Below are positions 1-8,498 of a stretch of DNA of 63,051 bases, piece by piece. This stretch comes from Paenibacillus hemerocallicola. GTDB lineage: Bacteria; Bacillota; Bacilli; Paenibacillales; NBRC-103111. The DNA is taken from contig NZ_VDCQ01000063.1 of the NCBI RefSeq assembly GCF_006265175.1, positions 1-63,051 of the forward strand. Direction: 5' to 3'. The position numbers and the translations under genes were made by a program. Numbering within the stretch: the stretch's first letter is position 1; every line of letters begins with the position of its first letter. The notes below the pieces were generated by a model. It had not been told where the DNA came from, ran no database searches, and saw only the letters and a list, made by a program, of their open reading frames with translations.

Positions 1-1546
1 GGAGAACTTGCCCGTCCGCCAGCAGCCGGTCTCTCAGCTTGCCGTAATCGACGTCCTGAACGGCGCAGGAAGCTTCGAGCGCGAGCGCCGCCGCCGTTGC
101 CGCCGATTGGCCGAGTATCATGAACACCGGCTCCATCCGGATCGATCCGAAGGCGATATGAGACGCGGACAAGCATACCGGTACGAGCAAGTTGACACAC
201 TGCTCGCCCTTCGGCACGATAGACCGGTAAGATATCGGATAAGGCGCGGCGGCCGGGACCTCGACATTGCCTTCGTTGATGCATCGGCCGCCGATCGCCA
301 ATCTGCGGCAATTGTGCGAGTCCATCGTATAAGCCGCCAAGCCGACGGAGTCTTCCACAGTGGCGTAATGGCGGCAATGATGCTCCGTCATGACGACGTC
401 GGAGATCATCCGGCGCGCTTCGCGAATGTATAGCTGCGGCGACCAATGCCCCGTCTCCGGATATTCGTCGGCGGGTAGTCCCCATTGCCCGACTTCGTTG
501 CGGATCGCGAGCGGAACGCGCTCATCGTTGGCAAGAAAATACAGCATGCCGAGATTGTAGGTGAAGTGCGCTTGGAAAATCCGCTCTCTCGTCGCGACGT
601 CGCCTTCCGCCCAATCGTAATTGGCGCCGATCATGTCGGTCGACACCGCGCCGAAATTGTTCAGGTCGGTTTTGCGCGTAGGACTCATCACTTTGTGCAG
701 CTTCAGCGCGTCCCACACGCCCGCTTCCAAATAACGCGCCAGCAGCGCATGGTCGCCGGGATCGTAGCCGGGCGGCTGAGGAAACGGCAGCCGGTTCGCC
801 GGGTCGTCGGTGAGGCAAATCCGGAAATTGTAGGCTTGGATGCTCGCGTCGCCTACTCCCTGAACAAGCGGCGGCACGTCGGCCACACCCGGCAGCAGCC
901 CGCTATCCGGCTTGCCCGGAATGACATAAGGGTCGACCCATGCTTTGAAATTATGGTTCGGATGCCCGTAATGGACTCCGTTCAACGTTTCCTTGTAGAC
1001 CGAATTGTCTTCCCTGCCGACATGGTACGATACGCCGGCCATCGCCAACAGATCGCCCTCGTAGGTAGCGTCGATAAACATCCGCGCACGGAAAATATCG
1101 CCTGTAGTCATGACCAGCCGCACGATCCGGCCTTTCTCCTTGTCCACGCTTTCCAGCTGCCGGCCGTAATAGACGGAGATCCCGAATTGTTCCAGCCAAT
1201 CCGTCAAAATGCGTTTGGCCGTGCCCGGCTCGAACAGCCAATGGGTTCCTTCGTTTTCCGTCGTTCCGTAGTGCAAGCCCAGCGCTTTGTAAAACTCCTT
1301 GGAGATTCCGCCAATCGCCGCCTTATTGCCGATGTCCGTTGCGCCGAGCCCGCCGGTCGTCAAACCGCCCAAATGGCCGCGGAATTCCGCAATGACGACG
1401 TATAGGCCCATCCGGCTGGCCTGCACCGCTGCCGCGATACCTGCGGATGTCGCTCCGTAAATGCACAGATCCGCATCGATCGTGGTGCCGGTATGACGCT
1501 CCGGCGTAATATGCGAGGCATATTTCAAACGGTCAAAATTGATCAT
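1..1546 (-). CDS. FAD-dependent oxidoreductase (FAD_oxidored type), C-terminus cut by window edge
   Basis: The frame stays open from the ATG at 1546 to the left edge, about 515 residues, with no stop, so the C-terminus lies outside the window. The start is supported by AGGAGA about ten bases upstream. Near the N-terminus the translation reads ADLCIYGATSAGIAAAVQAS, a dinucleotide-binding beta-alpha-beta turn with a Gly-x-x-x-x-Gly variant, followed by GHLGGLTTGGLG, as in FAD_oxidored family proteins. Further on come FIDATYEGDLLAMAGV and GGRCINEGNVEVPA, which are also typical. Family members in Bacillota are often annotated only as FAD-dependent oxidoreductases and lie beside sugar genes; the substrate cannot be told from sequence. 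No signal peptide is visible, so it is probably cytoplasmic. It is transcribed away from the BlaI cluster. Confidence 0.85.
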   Translation of the reverse strand, partial: MINFDRLKYASHITPERHTGTTIDADLCIYGATSAGIAAAVQASRMGLYVVIAEFRGHLGGLTTGGLGATDIGNKAAIGGISKEFYKALGLHYGTTENEGTHWLFEPGTAKRILTDWLEQFGISVYYGRQLESVDKEKGRIVRLVMTTGDIFRARMFIDATYEGDLLAMAGVSYHVGREDNSVYKETLNGVHYGHPNHNFKAWVDPYVIPGKPDSGLLPGVADVPPLVQGVGDASIQAYNFRICLTDDPANRLPFPQPPGYDPGDHALLARYLEAGVWDALKLHKVMSPTRKTDLNNFGAVSTDMIGANYDWAEGDVATRERIFQAHFTYNLGMLYFLANDERVPLAIRNEVGQWGLPADEYPETGHWSPQLYIREARRMISDVVMTEHHCRHYATVEDSVGLAAYTMDSHNCRRLAIGGRCINEGNVEVPAAAPYPISYRSIVPKGEQCVNLLVPVCLSASHIAFGSIRMEPVFMILGQSAATAAALALEASCAVQDVDYGKLRDRLLADGQVL

Positions 1547-1982
1547 CTGGGAAAAATCTCCTCTCGATATTGTAATGTAGCATCCTATTCGACAACCACA
1601 TTATACCTACATTATAAATTTACTTTTAGTTTCATTTTACTTACGTTTTCAATACAACGGAAAACCGGCCAAGATGCGGAGCCAGCCTGTGTTGAAGCGA
1701 ATGCCAAATCGGAATACAGCAACAATTCACCGCATTCAACCAGCAATCCCAAATAGTCATGCTGATCGAGAGCAGTAGCGTAAACGGTCTGCGTCCCGAG
1801 CATCTGGTCGGTCTCGCGCCATTTCTTCCACAAGCGATGATCGAAAAGCTCGCTCCGGGTTACAAGCAGGAACCGGTGTCCGAATCACCTAATCGTTATT
1901 AGCATGCGTGCAAACAAGCAGCCGCGGCGGGCCCGAAGGATGGCAAGACGTACTTGAAAGCCAAGATTGACAACCCAAAACA
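1547..1982. other. Intergenic stretch with possible gene remnants
   Basis: About 110 AT-rich bases follow the oxidoreductase start. They give way to about 300 bases of more balanced composition that look coding but carry no intact gene. On the minus strand a frame without a start codon (about 1881 down to 1612) reads FGHRFLLVTRSELFDHRLWK and then KWRETDQMLGTQTVYATALD, which is protein-like. On the plus strand 1759-1902 encodes a 47-residue peptide containing LRPEHLVGLAPFLPQ. Both cannot be real; I favour a decayed fragment of unknown identity. Confidence 0.3.
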
Positions 1983-2007
1983 ATCATACTACAATTCGTA
2001 GTATGAT
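1983..2007. promoter_or_regulatory. BlaI-type operator upstream of the blaI-like gene
   Basis: A perfect inverted repeat with 10-base arms (ATCATACTAC and GTAGTATGAT) around the 5-base spacer AATTC. BlaI/MecI repressors bind dyads with TACTAC/GTAGTA-type half sites. It ends 13 bases before the repressor start codon, and a closely matching dyad lies at 3263-3287 before lgt. Autoregulation is inferred. Confidence 0.8.
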
Positions 2008-2020
2008 GGGATGTGATAGT

Positions 2021-2452
2021 ATGCGGATTAAAAAACTGAATGTGGGCGGGGAGGGGCTGAATCGTTTTTTTGGGCCGCTCGAAGCAAAAATTATGGACAT
2101 TCTCTGGTCTTCCGACGGCATGAAGATCAAGGAAGTGCAGTCGATCCTTAATCAGGAAAGTCCGATTTCGGTTAACGCGGTGATGACGGTGATGAACCGA
2201 TTGGAGAGCAAAGGTCATCTAACGAAAGTGCAGACCGGGGCCGGTAGAACCCAAGCGGCACAGTTCAGTACGGTGCAGTCGAGGGAACAGTTTCTTTCAG
2301 AACAAACGAAAGCAGTGTCGCAAGGACTTATACAGGAATTTGGCAGTTTGGTCGTAAGCCACATGATCGATGCGCTTGACGATGTGGATCAGGAGACGAT
2401 CGCTAGGCTGGAACGCAAATTAAGCGAAATCAAACGAGGAAAAAAAGAATGA
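2021..2452 (+). CDS. BlaI/MecI family transcriptional repressor
   Basis: This 143-residue protein has the BlaI/MecI winged-helix layout. LEAKIMDILW at the start of helix 1, ISVNAVMTVMNRLESKG as the recognition helix region and a C-terminal dimerisation segment rich in charged residues are all visible. Family members repress a target operon plus themselves and are removed by an M56 protease that responds to a cell-envelope or metal signal. The ATG at 2021 is preferred to an upstream in-frame codon at 1967 because the latter would place the operator inside the gene. Its stop overlaps the start of the M56 gene (ATGA), so the two are translationally coupled. The dyads at 1983 and 3263 are its probable sites. 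Confidence 0.9.
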   Translation: MRIKKLNVGGEGLNRFFGPLEAKIMDILWSSDGMKIKEVQSILNQESPISVNAVMTVMNRLESKGHLTKVQTGAGRTQAAQFSTVQSREQFLSEQTKAVSQGLIQEFGSLVVSHMIDALDDVDQETIARLERKLSEIKRGKKE

Positions 2453-3246
2453 GTCCTTCGGTTAAGCTCAGATGGATCTATATACTGATGGTCGTCTTCC
2501 TTGCTTTGTTCAGCGTGCAAATGGGGCTCTTCGTCGCCCATCAAATGGAAGGCAGAGGGCTAGGGACTGGCATCTTGATTTACATTGTATTCGATTTAAT
2601 AATCGGATATACGCTCATAAGGGCGATCTGGCGCATCACTGCGCAAGCGTATTTATCGAGAAAATGGCATAAGCTGTTTTCCTCCAACCGGCACGCCAAA
2701 CTAACTAAGCATCTGAACTATAAATATCGCGGCTTGGGAACGGAAATCATTGTTGTGCGGAACGAAGCGTTCGTTGCGCTGGCGATTGGCATGTACAGAC
2801 CGAAAATCGTTATCTCCACTCAGGTCCTTCATATGTTCAACGACGATGAAGTGAAGGCAATTCTGCTGCATGAGTGGCATCATTGCCGCAATCACGATAG
2901 TATAAAACTGTTTATAATGACCCTGTTGACGGAGGCTTTCGGGTATTGGCCGATTATGAAGCCGATATTTCGCTACTACCAAACATGGACAGAGCTGCTT
3001 GCCGATCGCTTTGCGATCCGCCAGATGGGGACAGAGCTGCATTTGGGCAGCGTTCTTTTGAAGCTGTCAAAATTGGGGAAGACGGAACCTGTAACTGCCG
3101 TTCATTTTGCAGCGTCAGCGATGCATTATCGAATGTTGCAGGTTCTAGAGCCACATCAGACAGTGAAGGTCAAGATATCACTGCTTAGACCACTGCTAGC
3201 ATCTCTTTCACTGCTGCTTCTATTGATGTTGGGCGGGGATACATAA
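2449..3246 (+). CDS. Short M56 (BlaR1-like) membrane metalloprotease
   Basis: 265 residues. Two hydrophobic segments lie near residues 8-30 and 40-62. The zinc-protease motif HEWHH falls at residues 141-145 and ELLAD at 182-186, which supplies the third ligand. A further hydrophobic segment at about 245-262 ends the protein. M56 proteases such as BlaR1 and MecR1 carry a sensor domain after the last membrane helix and are about 600 residues long. Here the protein stops at the last helix, so the penicillin-binding sensor is absent and the inducing signal is unknown. Known family members relieve repression by promoting cleavage of the cognate BlaI-like protein. The gene overlaps the repressor gene by four bases and is followed by the second dyad. 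Confidence 0.88.
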   Translation: MSPSVKLRWIYILMVVFLALFSVQMGLFVAHQMEGRGLGTGILIYIVFDLIIGYTLIRAIWRITAQAYLSRKWHKLFSSNRHAKLTKHLNYKYRGLGTEIIVVRNEAFVALAIGMYRPKIVISTQVLHMFNDDEVKAILLHEWHHCRNHDSIKLFIMTLLTEAFGYWPIMKPIFRYYQTWTELLADRFAIRQMGTELHLGSVLLKLSKLGKTEPVTAVHFAASAMHYRMLQVLEPHQTVKVKISLLRPLLASLSLLLLLMLGGDT

Positions 3247-3262
3247 CCCCTTTTTTTACGAT

Positions 3263-3287
3263 ATCATACTACGCATTGTAGTATAAT
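3263..3287. promoter_or_regulatory. Second BlaI-type operator, upstream of lgt
   Basis: Arms of 10 bases with a single mismatch (ATACTAC...GTAGTAT core) around GCATT, the same half-site sequence and 5-base spacing as the dyad at 1983-2007. It lies between the protease stop at 3246 and the lgt start at 3306. This indicates a separate, co-regulated promoter for lgt. Confidence 0.75.
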
Positions 3288-3305
3288 TATTGGGAGGGTA
3301 AGCGG

Positions 3306-4091
3306 ATGAGAGTTGTTTTATTTACAATCGGAAATTACGAAGTACATTCCTATGGGGTCGTGGTAGCTTTGGCTGTGTTGTTGGCGTTGGGGATGGCTCG
3401 TTATTTAGCGGAAGGAACTCCGTATCGGGAGCATATTTTGAATATGATGCCCTATGTGATCGTAAGCGCGATTTTGTCTGCGCGCATCTGGCATGTTTTC
3501 TTTTTTCAATGGGAGCATTACTCGAAGCATCTTATGGAAATCTTCTATATTTGGCAAGGTGGCCTTGCAATTCAAGGCGCGTTGATTGGCGGCTTCATTG
3601 CTGCGCTTTTCTATACGCGGAAGCATCGTTTGTCGTTCTGGAAGCTGGCGGATATACTCGCCCCGGCAATCCTATTAGGCCAGTCGATCGGCAGAATTGC
3701 TTGCTTTCTCAACGGAGATGCGTACGGCTCGCCAACCGGATCGGGCTTCGGCATTGTATACCCGGAGGGCTCGATGGCTTATGACGTTTACGGCTCTCAA
3801 ACGTTGTGGCCGGCCGAAGTATGGGAGGGACAGTGGGATTTGGTTGTATTCGTCATACTGATTCTGCTGAAAAACATGAAATGGCCAACAGGGGTGTTAT
3901 TCCTGACCTACAACATCATGTATTCGTTCGGGCGGTTCAACTTGGAATGGTTGCGGGGGGATTCGCCGCGCTACACGTTCGATTGGACAGCCGGACAGTG
4001 GACCAGCTTCAGCGTTATTGCGGTCAGCTTATTCATGATTGTTTTCCTTGTTCAGCGCGACCGGAAAAAAATGCAGTTTTCGGCCCGATAG
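3306..4091 (+). CDS. lgt: Prolipoprotein diacylglyceryl transferase homologue
   Basis: 261 residues with about seven hydrophobic segments. Lgt transfers diacylglycerol from phosphatidylglycerol to the lipobox cysteine of prolipoproteins in the membrane. The family features WQGGLAIQGALIGG (residues 83-96) and GRIACFLNGDAYG (about 129-141) are present, as is a late SFGRFNLEWLRGD segment. Two points differ from E. coli Lgt: the position of the conserved His103 (GGxSxHGG) is Gln90 here, and the signature GRxGNFxNxE reads GRIACFLNGD. A His at the first position is not universal in Gram-positive members, so activity is still likely. Its placement behind a BlaI-type dyad suggests an inducible second Lgt rather than the housekeeping copy. 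The start follows GGGAGGG with good spacing. Confidence 0.87.
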   Translation: MRVVLFTIGNYEVHSYGVVVALAVLLALGMARYLAEGTPYREHILNMMPYVIVSAILSARIWHVFFFQWEHYSKHLMEIFYIWQGGLAIQGALIGGFIAALFYTRKHRLSFWKLADILAPAILLGQSIGRIACFLNGDAYGSPTGSGFGIVYPEGSMAYDVYGSQTLWPAEVWEGQWDLVVFVILILLKNMKWPTGVLFLTYNIMYSFGRFNLEWLRGDSPRYTFDWTAGQWTSFSVIAVSLFMIVFLVQRDRKKMQFSAR

Positions 4092-4722
4092 CGCCCGGCG
4101 GTTCTACCGGATCGAACTATGATAAAAAGACGGATGCATCGGGCGCAGTTGAAGGAACGGACCCCATTTTGAAAAATCCAAGTTTAATACCGTTCATTTG
4201 GTGTGGTGTGGGCGTCGCCAATTAAAGGAAGGGTTTAGTGTGATAGGGGAGTAAAGTGCACGAGAGCTAAATACCTTTTTAAAGAAATTGACGTTTGAAA
4301 ACCCGTATAAACACTGGGTTTCTAAAAGTCAATTTTCGCAAAATTGTCTTTTGTCAACAGGCCCACAAACCGGCGGCCTTGTTACGCTACGGGCTGTAAT
4401 GCTTAGTGAAATCAATGAAATACTTACCTACAACCGAACGATATTCGTCAAAATTTATATGGGTGATATTTCATATGGCAAGATGCCAAATGAATATAAG
4501 CATGCGTCAGTTTTTGGACGAACTACATATTTTCCCGATTCAACGGTCAACATCACTCTTCAGGACAAGTGTCCGCCTGCATTTCAAAATGTTCCTTACG
4601 TTCGAAATAAAAGTGAAAGCCAGCACCAACTGCTGGTTCCATTATGCTTGAGCAACCGATGAAGCATCGGCTCCTTATATTGAAATAAAGTATATGATAA
4701 ATGAATTAGGACCAGCGGACAT
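4092..4722. other. Intergenic region without a recognisable gene
   Basis: After the lgt stop the composition becomes AT-richer. A 124-codon frame (4288-4662) and an overlapping 81-codon frame exist, but neither has a ribosome binding site, family features or plausible composition. I see no promoter or repeat that stands out. Confidence 0.5.
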
Positions 4723-5104
4723 TTGGCCATCATCCGTTATCATCACGTGGCCGGAGGCGATGAACGCTTTTTTGAACAGGTGCAGTCTTGCTACGAGCGG
4801 TATAAGCCGGGTACCGTTCCCGGTTTCCGGCTGCCGGAAGCTTCAGCCCTTCAGCCCGATACGGGCGAGCTCGAAGAAAGCGGTTTGTTCGAATTCCCGG
4901 TCGTTTGGGGAGCCGCCTCGGAAGAAGTCTATACCCGTTCGCGGTACCTCGATCTGCTGTCCACTTATTCGGACCACCGGATGATGAAAGAAGAAGACGC
5001 CCAAGCTGTTCGACTGTATCACTTTAATCGAAACGGCCTATGGCGGCCAAATTCGCAAACGGTACTGGAACGAGCTGATACTGGCACGCAAGCGTCAATT
5101 GTAA
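4723..5104 (+). pseudogene. C-terminal remnant of a SAM-dependent methyltransferase, frameshifted
   Basis: The translation HVAGGDERFFEQVQSCYERY, followed by GFRLPEA, SGLFEFPVV and YLDLLSTYSDHRMM, matches the C-terminal third of class I SAM methyltransferases of the kind that carry a YTxxxYxxLLxTxSxHR motif. The N-terminal Rossmann domain with the SAM-binding Gly-rich loop is missing. Near 5005 the frame is lost; a shift of one base gives LFDCITLIETAYGGQIRKRY and then WNELILARKRQL ending at 5104, which restores the family C-terminus. The gene is therefore both truncated and frameshifted. Confidence 0.75.
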
Positions 5105-5143
5105 TGCAGTCCGACGAAAATGAGGGTTCCGTATCCTCAAACA

Positions 5144-5177
5144 AAGAAGCTGCCGAGGACAATCTCGGCAGCTTCTT
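5144..5177. terminator. Strong terminator-like hairpin
   Basis: Perfect 14-base arms (AAGAAGCTGCCGAG / CTCGGCAGCTTCTT) around a 6-base loop, between the methyltransferase remnant and the convergent araC gene. There is no long T-run on the plus side, so it may act bidirectionally with modest efficiency. Confidence 0.7.
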
Positions 5178-5252
5178 GAATATCACTCGAATGAATTGAA
5201 AATGAAGGTCGTCATTTGTCGGGCAATGGAGCGGAAAACATGGAAAATTGCG

Positions 5253-6194
5253 CTAAGTTCCCGCAATTTCCGTACTTTCGCTTCCCGCAGACGATCGGAC
5301 CGCTTCCAAAGTCGGCTGCACGCCTCCGGCTGCGCGAAATTCGCTGGGCGTACGGCCGAACGTCTCCCGAAACACCCGGGAAAAGGTGCGGAACGACTCG
5401 AAGCCGACCTCCAGCGCGATATCGGTAATCGGAATGGCCGACGTGACGAGCAAGCCTGCCGCGCGATTCATCCGCAGGCCGTGCAAATAGTCGAGAAAGC
5501 TGACGCCCTTGTACAAGCGGAAGGAGCGGGTGATGTACGCCACGCTGACGCCGAACTGCATGGCCAGCTCCTGCAGCGTCATGGGCTGCTGAAAGTGAAC
5601 GTGCATATACCCGATAATGGATCGAAACGACGCTTTGGCCGCCGACTCGCCGATGAAGGGAGAGCGCGGCCAATCGTCTCCGGCGCCCAGCCGGACGAAA
5701 AGCAGCAGCGCCTCGGTCAGCTTGGCCCGGACCAGACTGTGATGACCGATCCCGTCCGGAACGCAGCTCTCCTCATACAACTCCTCGAATATGCGGAGCA
5801 TGCGATCGGCTTGCGGCGAAGCGAGATTCAGGCAGGACGGGAGCCGGGAGCCGCTGGCCAGCAAGCGCTCGATCCAATCGGAGTCGCCCGATGATTCGCC
5901 CAGCATATGGATGTCGAACAAGCAGCCGTACTTGCGAATGTACGAGCCGTCCCCGCTCTCGGCTTCGTGCAGATGCTGCGGCAGGATGAGCGAGACCGTT
6001 CCAGGCTGTATGCTGTAAGGGGTTCCATTAACGGTCTGAGTGCCATCGCCTTCGAGAATGTAGGTAAATTCGATGAAGTCATGGTAATGAAGGGGAGTCC
6101 GCTTGATCGAGTAGCGGAACATGAAAAACGGCAAATCGCCGGCTTTGAAGTTCATTTCGGCGATGACGTCCTGATAGATCGGATAAATCGACAT
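5253..6194 (-). CDS. AraC family transcriptional regulator
   Basis: 313 residues. The N-terminal half is a cupin-like sensor: HYHDFIEFTYILEGDGTQTV, followed by PYSIQPGTVSLILPQHLHEA. The C-terminal 100 residues are a double helix-turn-helix: MTLQELAMQFGVSVAYITRS for the first and IPITDIALEVGFESFRTFSR leading to FRETFGRTPSEFR for the second. It is transcribed divergently from the DegT aminotransferase and its amidohydrolase partner, with about 110 bases between the starts. AraC regulators in such positions usually activate the divergent operon in response to a sugar. The ligand is not known. Confidence 0.92.
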   Translation of the reverse strand: MSIYPIYQDVIAEMNFKAGDLPFFMFRYSIKRTPLHYHDFIEFTYILEGDGTQTVNGTPYSIQPGTVSLILPQHLHEAESGDGSYIRKYGCLFDIHMLGESSGDSDWIERLLASGSRLPSCLNLASPQADRMLRIFEELYEESCVPDGIGHHSLVRAKLTEALLLFVRLGAGDDWPRSPFIGESAAKASFRSIIGYMHVHFQQPMTLQELAMQFGVSVAYITRSFRLYKGVSFLDYLHGLRMNRAAGLLVTSAIPITDIALEVGFESFRTFSRVFRETFGRTPSEFRAAGGVQPTLEAVRSSAGSESTEIAGT

Positions 6195-6307
6195 CCCGCA
6201 ATCCGCTCCCGTCGCAAAATTGGCTTGCCGCGTGTCTGTTCTGGCATGTACCCGGTCGAGATCTATTTTATCATAAGTAGCATCATCGGATAGAGGAGAA
6301 GATGTCG

Positions 6308-7561
6308 ATGGAACACGAAAAATTGGCCATTCACGGCGGTAAGCCGATCAAGACGACCCCCTACGGCACCGGCAAGCGATTCGGCGAGGACGAAGTCAAG
6401 CAGCTGATCGAAGCATTGGAGCAAAACACCCTGTTCTACCATCAAGGGACGAAGGTGAAGACGTTTTTGCGGGAATTCAACGAGCTGTACGGCGCAAAGT
6501 TCAGCGTCGCGGCATCCTCGGGCACGGCGGCGATTCACGTTGCGCTTGGCGCTGCGGGCGTTACGGTCGGCGACGAGGTCATTACCGGACCGATCACCGA
6601 CCAAGGGACGCTGATCGGCATCCTGTACCAGAACGCGATCCCGGTGTTCGCGGATCTGGACCCGCATACATACGGTCTCGATCCGGCGTCGATCGAATCG
6701 CGAATCACCCCGCGCACGAAAGCGATTGTTGCCGTTCACCTTGCGGGAAATCCGTGCGACATGGACCCGATCCTGGATATCGCGAGGAGGTACGGCCTGA
6801 AGGTAATCGAAGATTGCGCGCAGAGCTACCTGTGCCGATACAAGGGCAGACTCGCGGGTACGATCGGCGATTACGGCTGCTTCAGCACGAACGACTTCAA
6901 GCACATTTCGACGGGAGACGGCGGCATCGTCCTCGTCAATTCCGGCGAAGAGGCGGACTACCATCGCACGCACGCCTTTGCGGACAAAAATTACGAACGG
7001 CTCGGGTCGACCGTCGTGCGCGATCTGTCGTATTTGGCGCCTAATTACCGGATGACCGAGCTGCAAGGCGCGGTCGGCATCGCTCAGCTGAAGAAGCTGG
7101 CCTGGATATGCGACAAGCGCAATGCGTACGGAGACCGTCTGACCGCGGGCATAGCCGATTTGCCGGGTATCGCCCCGCATCGGGTGCAGGAAGGCAATCA
7201 CGGAACGTATTGGTTCTATATGATGAGGGTGGACGAGTCGACGCTCGGCTGCACGCGCGACGAATTTTCGCAGGCGCTCCGGGCGGAAGGAATCGCCAAC
7301 GGCGCCGGTTACATCAAGCAGGTCGTGTATATGCAGCCGATGTTCCAGAACAAGACGGCGTATCTCGGCAGCCGTTTCCCGTTCGAGCTGTCCGGCGTCG
7401 AATATCCGCAAGGGCTGTGTCCGGAAGCCGAAGCGATCCTGAGGACGGCCATCGTCATCCCGGTGAACGAGTTTTACAGCGACTCCGATCTGGAAGAGAC
7501 GATCCGCGGCATACGCAAGGTGGCGCTGCATTATTCGGCGGAAAGGAATACGGTCGCATGA
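6308..7561 (+). CDS. DegT/DnrJ/EryC1/StrS family PLP-dependent aminotransferase
   Basis: 417 residues. Members of this fold-type I family transfer an amino group from glutamate to a ketosugar or related substrate. Visible landmarks are SSGTAAIHVALGAAGV (cofactor phosphate region), the IEDCAQSY segment with the Asp that contacts the pyridine nitrogen, and STNDFKHISTGDGG with the presumed Schiff-base Lys at about residue 198. The ATG at 6308 is chosen over that at 6302 because AGGAGAA at 6294-6300 is too close to the latter. The stop overlaps the start of the amidohydrolase (ATGA), so the pair is coupled. A role in amino-sugar or cyclitol metabolism is inferred from context only; some family members are dehydratases rather than aminotransferases. 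Confidence 0.9.
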   Translation: MEHEKLAIHGGKPIKTTPYGTGKRFGEDEVKQLIEALEQNTLFYHQGTKVKTFLREFNELYGAKFSVAASSGTAAIHVALGAAGVTVGDEVITGPITDQGTLIGILYQNAIPVFADLDPHTYGLDPASIESRITPRTKAIVAVHLAGNPCDMDPILDIARRYGLKVIEDCAQSYLCRYKGRLAGTIGDYGCFSTNDFKHISTGDGGIVLVNSGEEADYHRTHAFADKNYERLGSTVVRDLSYLAPNYRMTELQGAVGIAQLKKLAWICDKRNAYGDRLTAGIADLPGIAPHRVQEGNHGTYWFYMMRVDESTLGCTRDEFSQALRAEGIANGAGYIKQVVYMQPMFQNKTAYLGSRFPFELSGVEYPQGLCPEAEAILRTAIVIPVNEFYSDSDLEETIRGIRKVALHYSAERNTVA

Positions 7562-8424
7562 GGATTATAGACGCCCACAATCACCCGGACTGGTACGGTC
7601 ACAACGTGGACAAAGTATTGGCCGATATGGAGCGGCACGGTATCGAACGTACCTGGATGCTCAGCTGGGAAGCTCCCCGCGACGAGTACGACCCGGCCTA
7701 CAACGCGGTGATGCCGGATTACGACGGAATCGGTCCGATCTCGTTCGCCAGATGCGCCGCCTATGCGGAAGCGTACCCCGACAAGTTCGTGCTGGGCTAT
7801 GCGCCCGATCCGCGGCTTCCGGATGCGATCGACCGTTTGAAGATGGCGATCGACCTGTACGGGGTGCGGGTGTACGGAGAGCTGAAGCTCCGCATGACCT
7901 ACGACAATCCCGACGCGCTGAGAATGTTCCGCTTCTGCGGTGAGAAGGGGCTCCCCGTGGTCGTCCATATCGATTACGAGTTCGACACCGGGAGCCGTTA
8001 TCCCAGGCCGAACTGGTGGTACGGGGGCGGTATCGAAGCGTTCGAGCGGGCGGTTCGCGCTTGTCCCGGGACGGTCTTCCTCGGCCATGCGCCCGGCTTC
8101 TGGGCGCATATTTCCGGTGACGATCTGCATGACAAGACGGCCTATCCGTCAGGTCCCGTCCTGCCCGGCGGCAAGGTCGAGGAGATGCTGCGCAAGTATC
8201 CGAATTTGCATTGCGACATCTCCGCCGGGTCGGGCGTCCATGCCCTCGGCAGGGATCGGGAGCACGCGCGCCGCTTCCTGCTTGAATTCCAGGACAGGGT
8301 CTTGTACGGAAGAGATTATTTCGACAACCGACACCAGGAGTTTCTGAATTCGCTCGGCTTGCCGGGCGAAGTGCTGGCCAAAATTTACGCGGGCAATGCG
8401 CTCAGACTCGTACCCGTGGATTGA
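7558..8424 (+). CDS. Amidohydrolase family protein (Amidohydro_2 type)
   Basis: 288 residues. The N-terminus reads MRIIDAHNHPDWYG, with the His-x-His metal motif at residues 7 and 9. Later metal or catalytic candidates are the His in VVVHIDY, the His in FLGHAPGFW and the Asp in LYGRDYF, in the order expected for a TIM-barrel amidohydrolase. This family hydrolyses or decarboxylates small substrates such as lactones and cyclic amides. The gene overlaps the aminotransferase gene by four bases, which suggests successive steps in one pathway. The protein has no signal peptide and is probably cytoplasmic. Confidence 0.85.
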   Translation: MRIIDAHNHPDWYGHNVDKVLADMERHGIERTWMLSWEAPRDEYDPAYNAVMPDYDGIGPISFARCAAYAEAYPDKFVLGYAPDPRLPDAIDRLKMAIDLYGVRVYGELKLRMTYDNPDALRMFRFCGEKGLPVVVHIDYEFDTGSRYPRPNWWYGGGIEAFERAVRACPGTVFLGHAPGFWAHISGDDLHDKTAYPSGPVLPGGKVEEMLRKYPNLHCDISAGSGVHALGRDREHARRFLLEFQDRVLYGRDYFDNRHQEFLNSLGLPGEVLAKIYAGNALRLVPVD

Positions 8425-8433
8425 CGGCGGCAA

Positions 8434-8498
8434 ATGCAACGCGCATGCCGGGCTTGGCGGTTCGGCATGCTGCGGCTTGCACGGCGTCGTCGTTGCAT
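8434..8498. other. Nested inverted repeats between amidohydrolase and araC
   Basis: An outer pair ATGCAACG/CGTTGCAT (8434-8441, 8491-8498) encloses an inner pair GCATGCCG/CGGCATGC (8443-8450, 8463-8470). No T-tract follows. It could be a weak terminator of the upstream operon or structure in the leader of the araC gene that starts at 8592. Confidence 0.5.

Noticed and set aside
4288-4662. A 124-codon frame in the gap after lgt
   Set aside because: No ribosome binding site, an overlapping competing frame and no family resemblance; kept only as part of the intergenic entry.
6263-7531. A 422-codon open frame antiparallel to the DegT gene
   Set aside because: It mirrors the high-GC aminotransferase gene, is rich in Arg, has no ribosome binding site and no family features.
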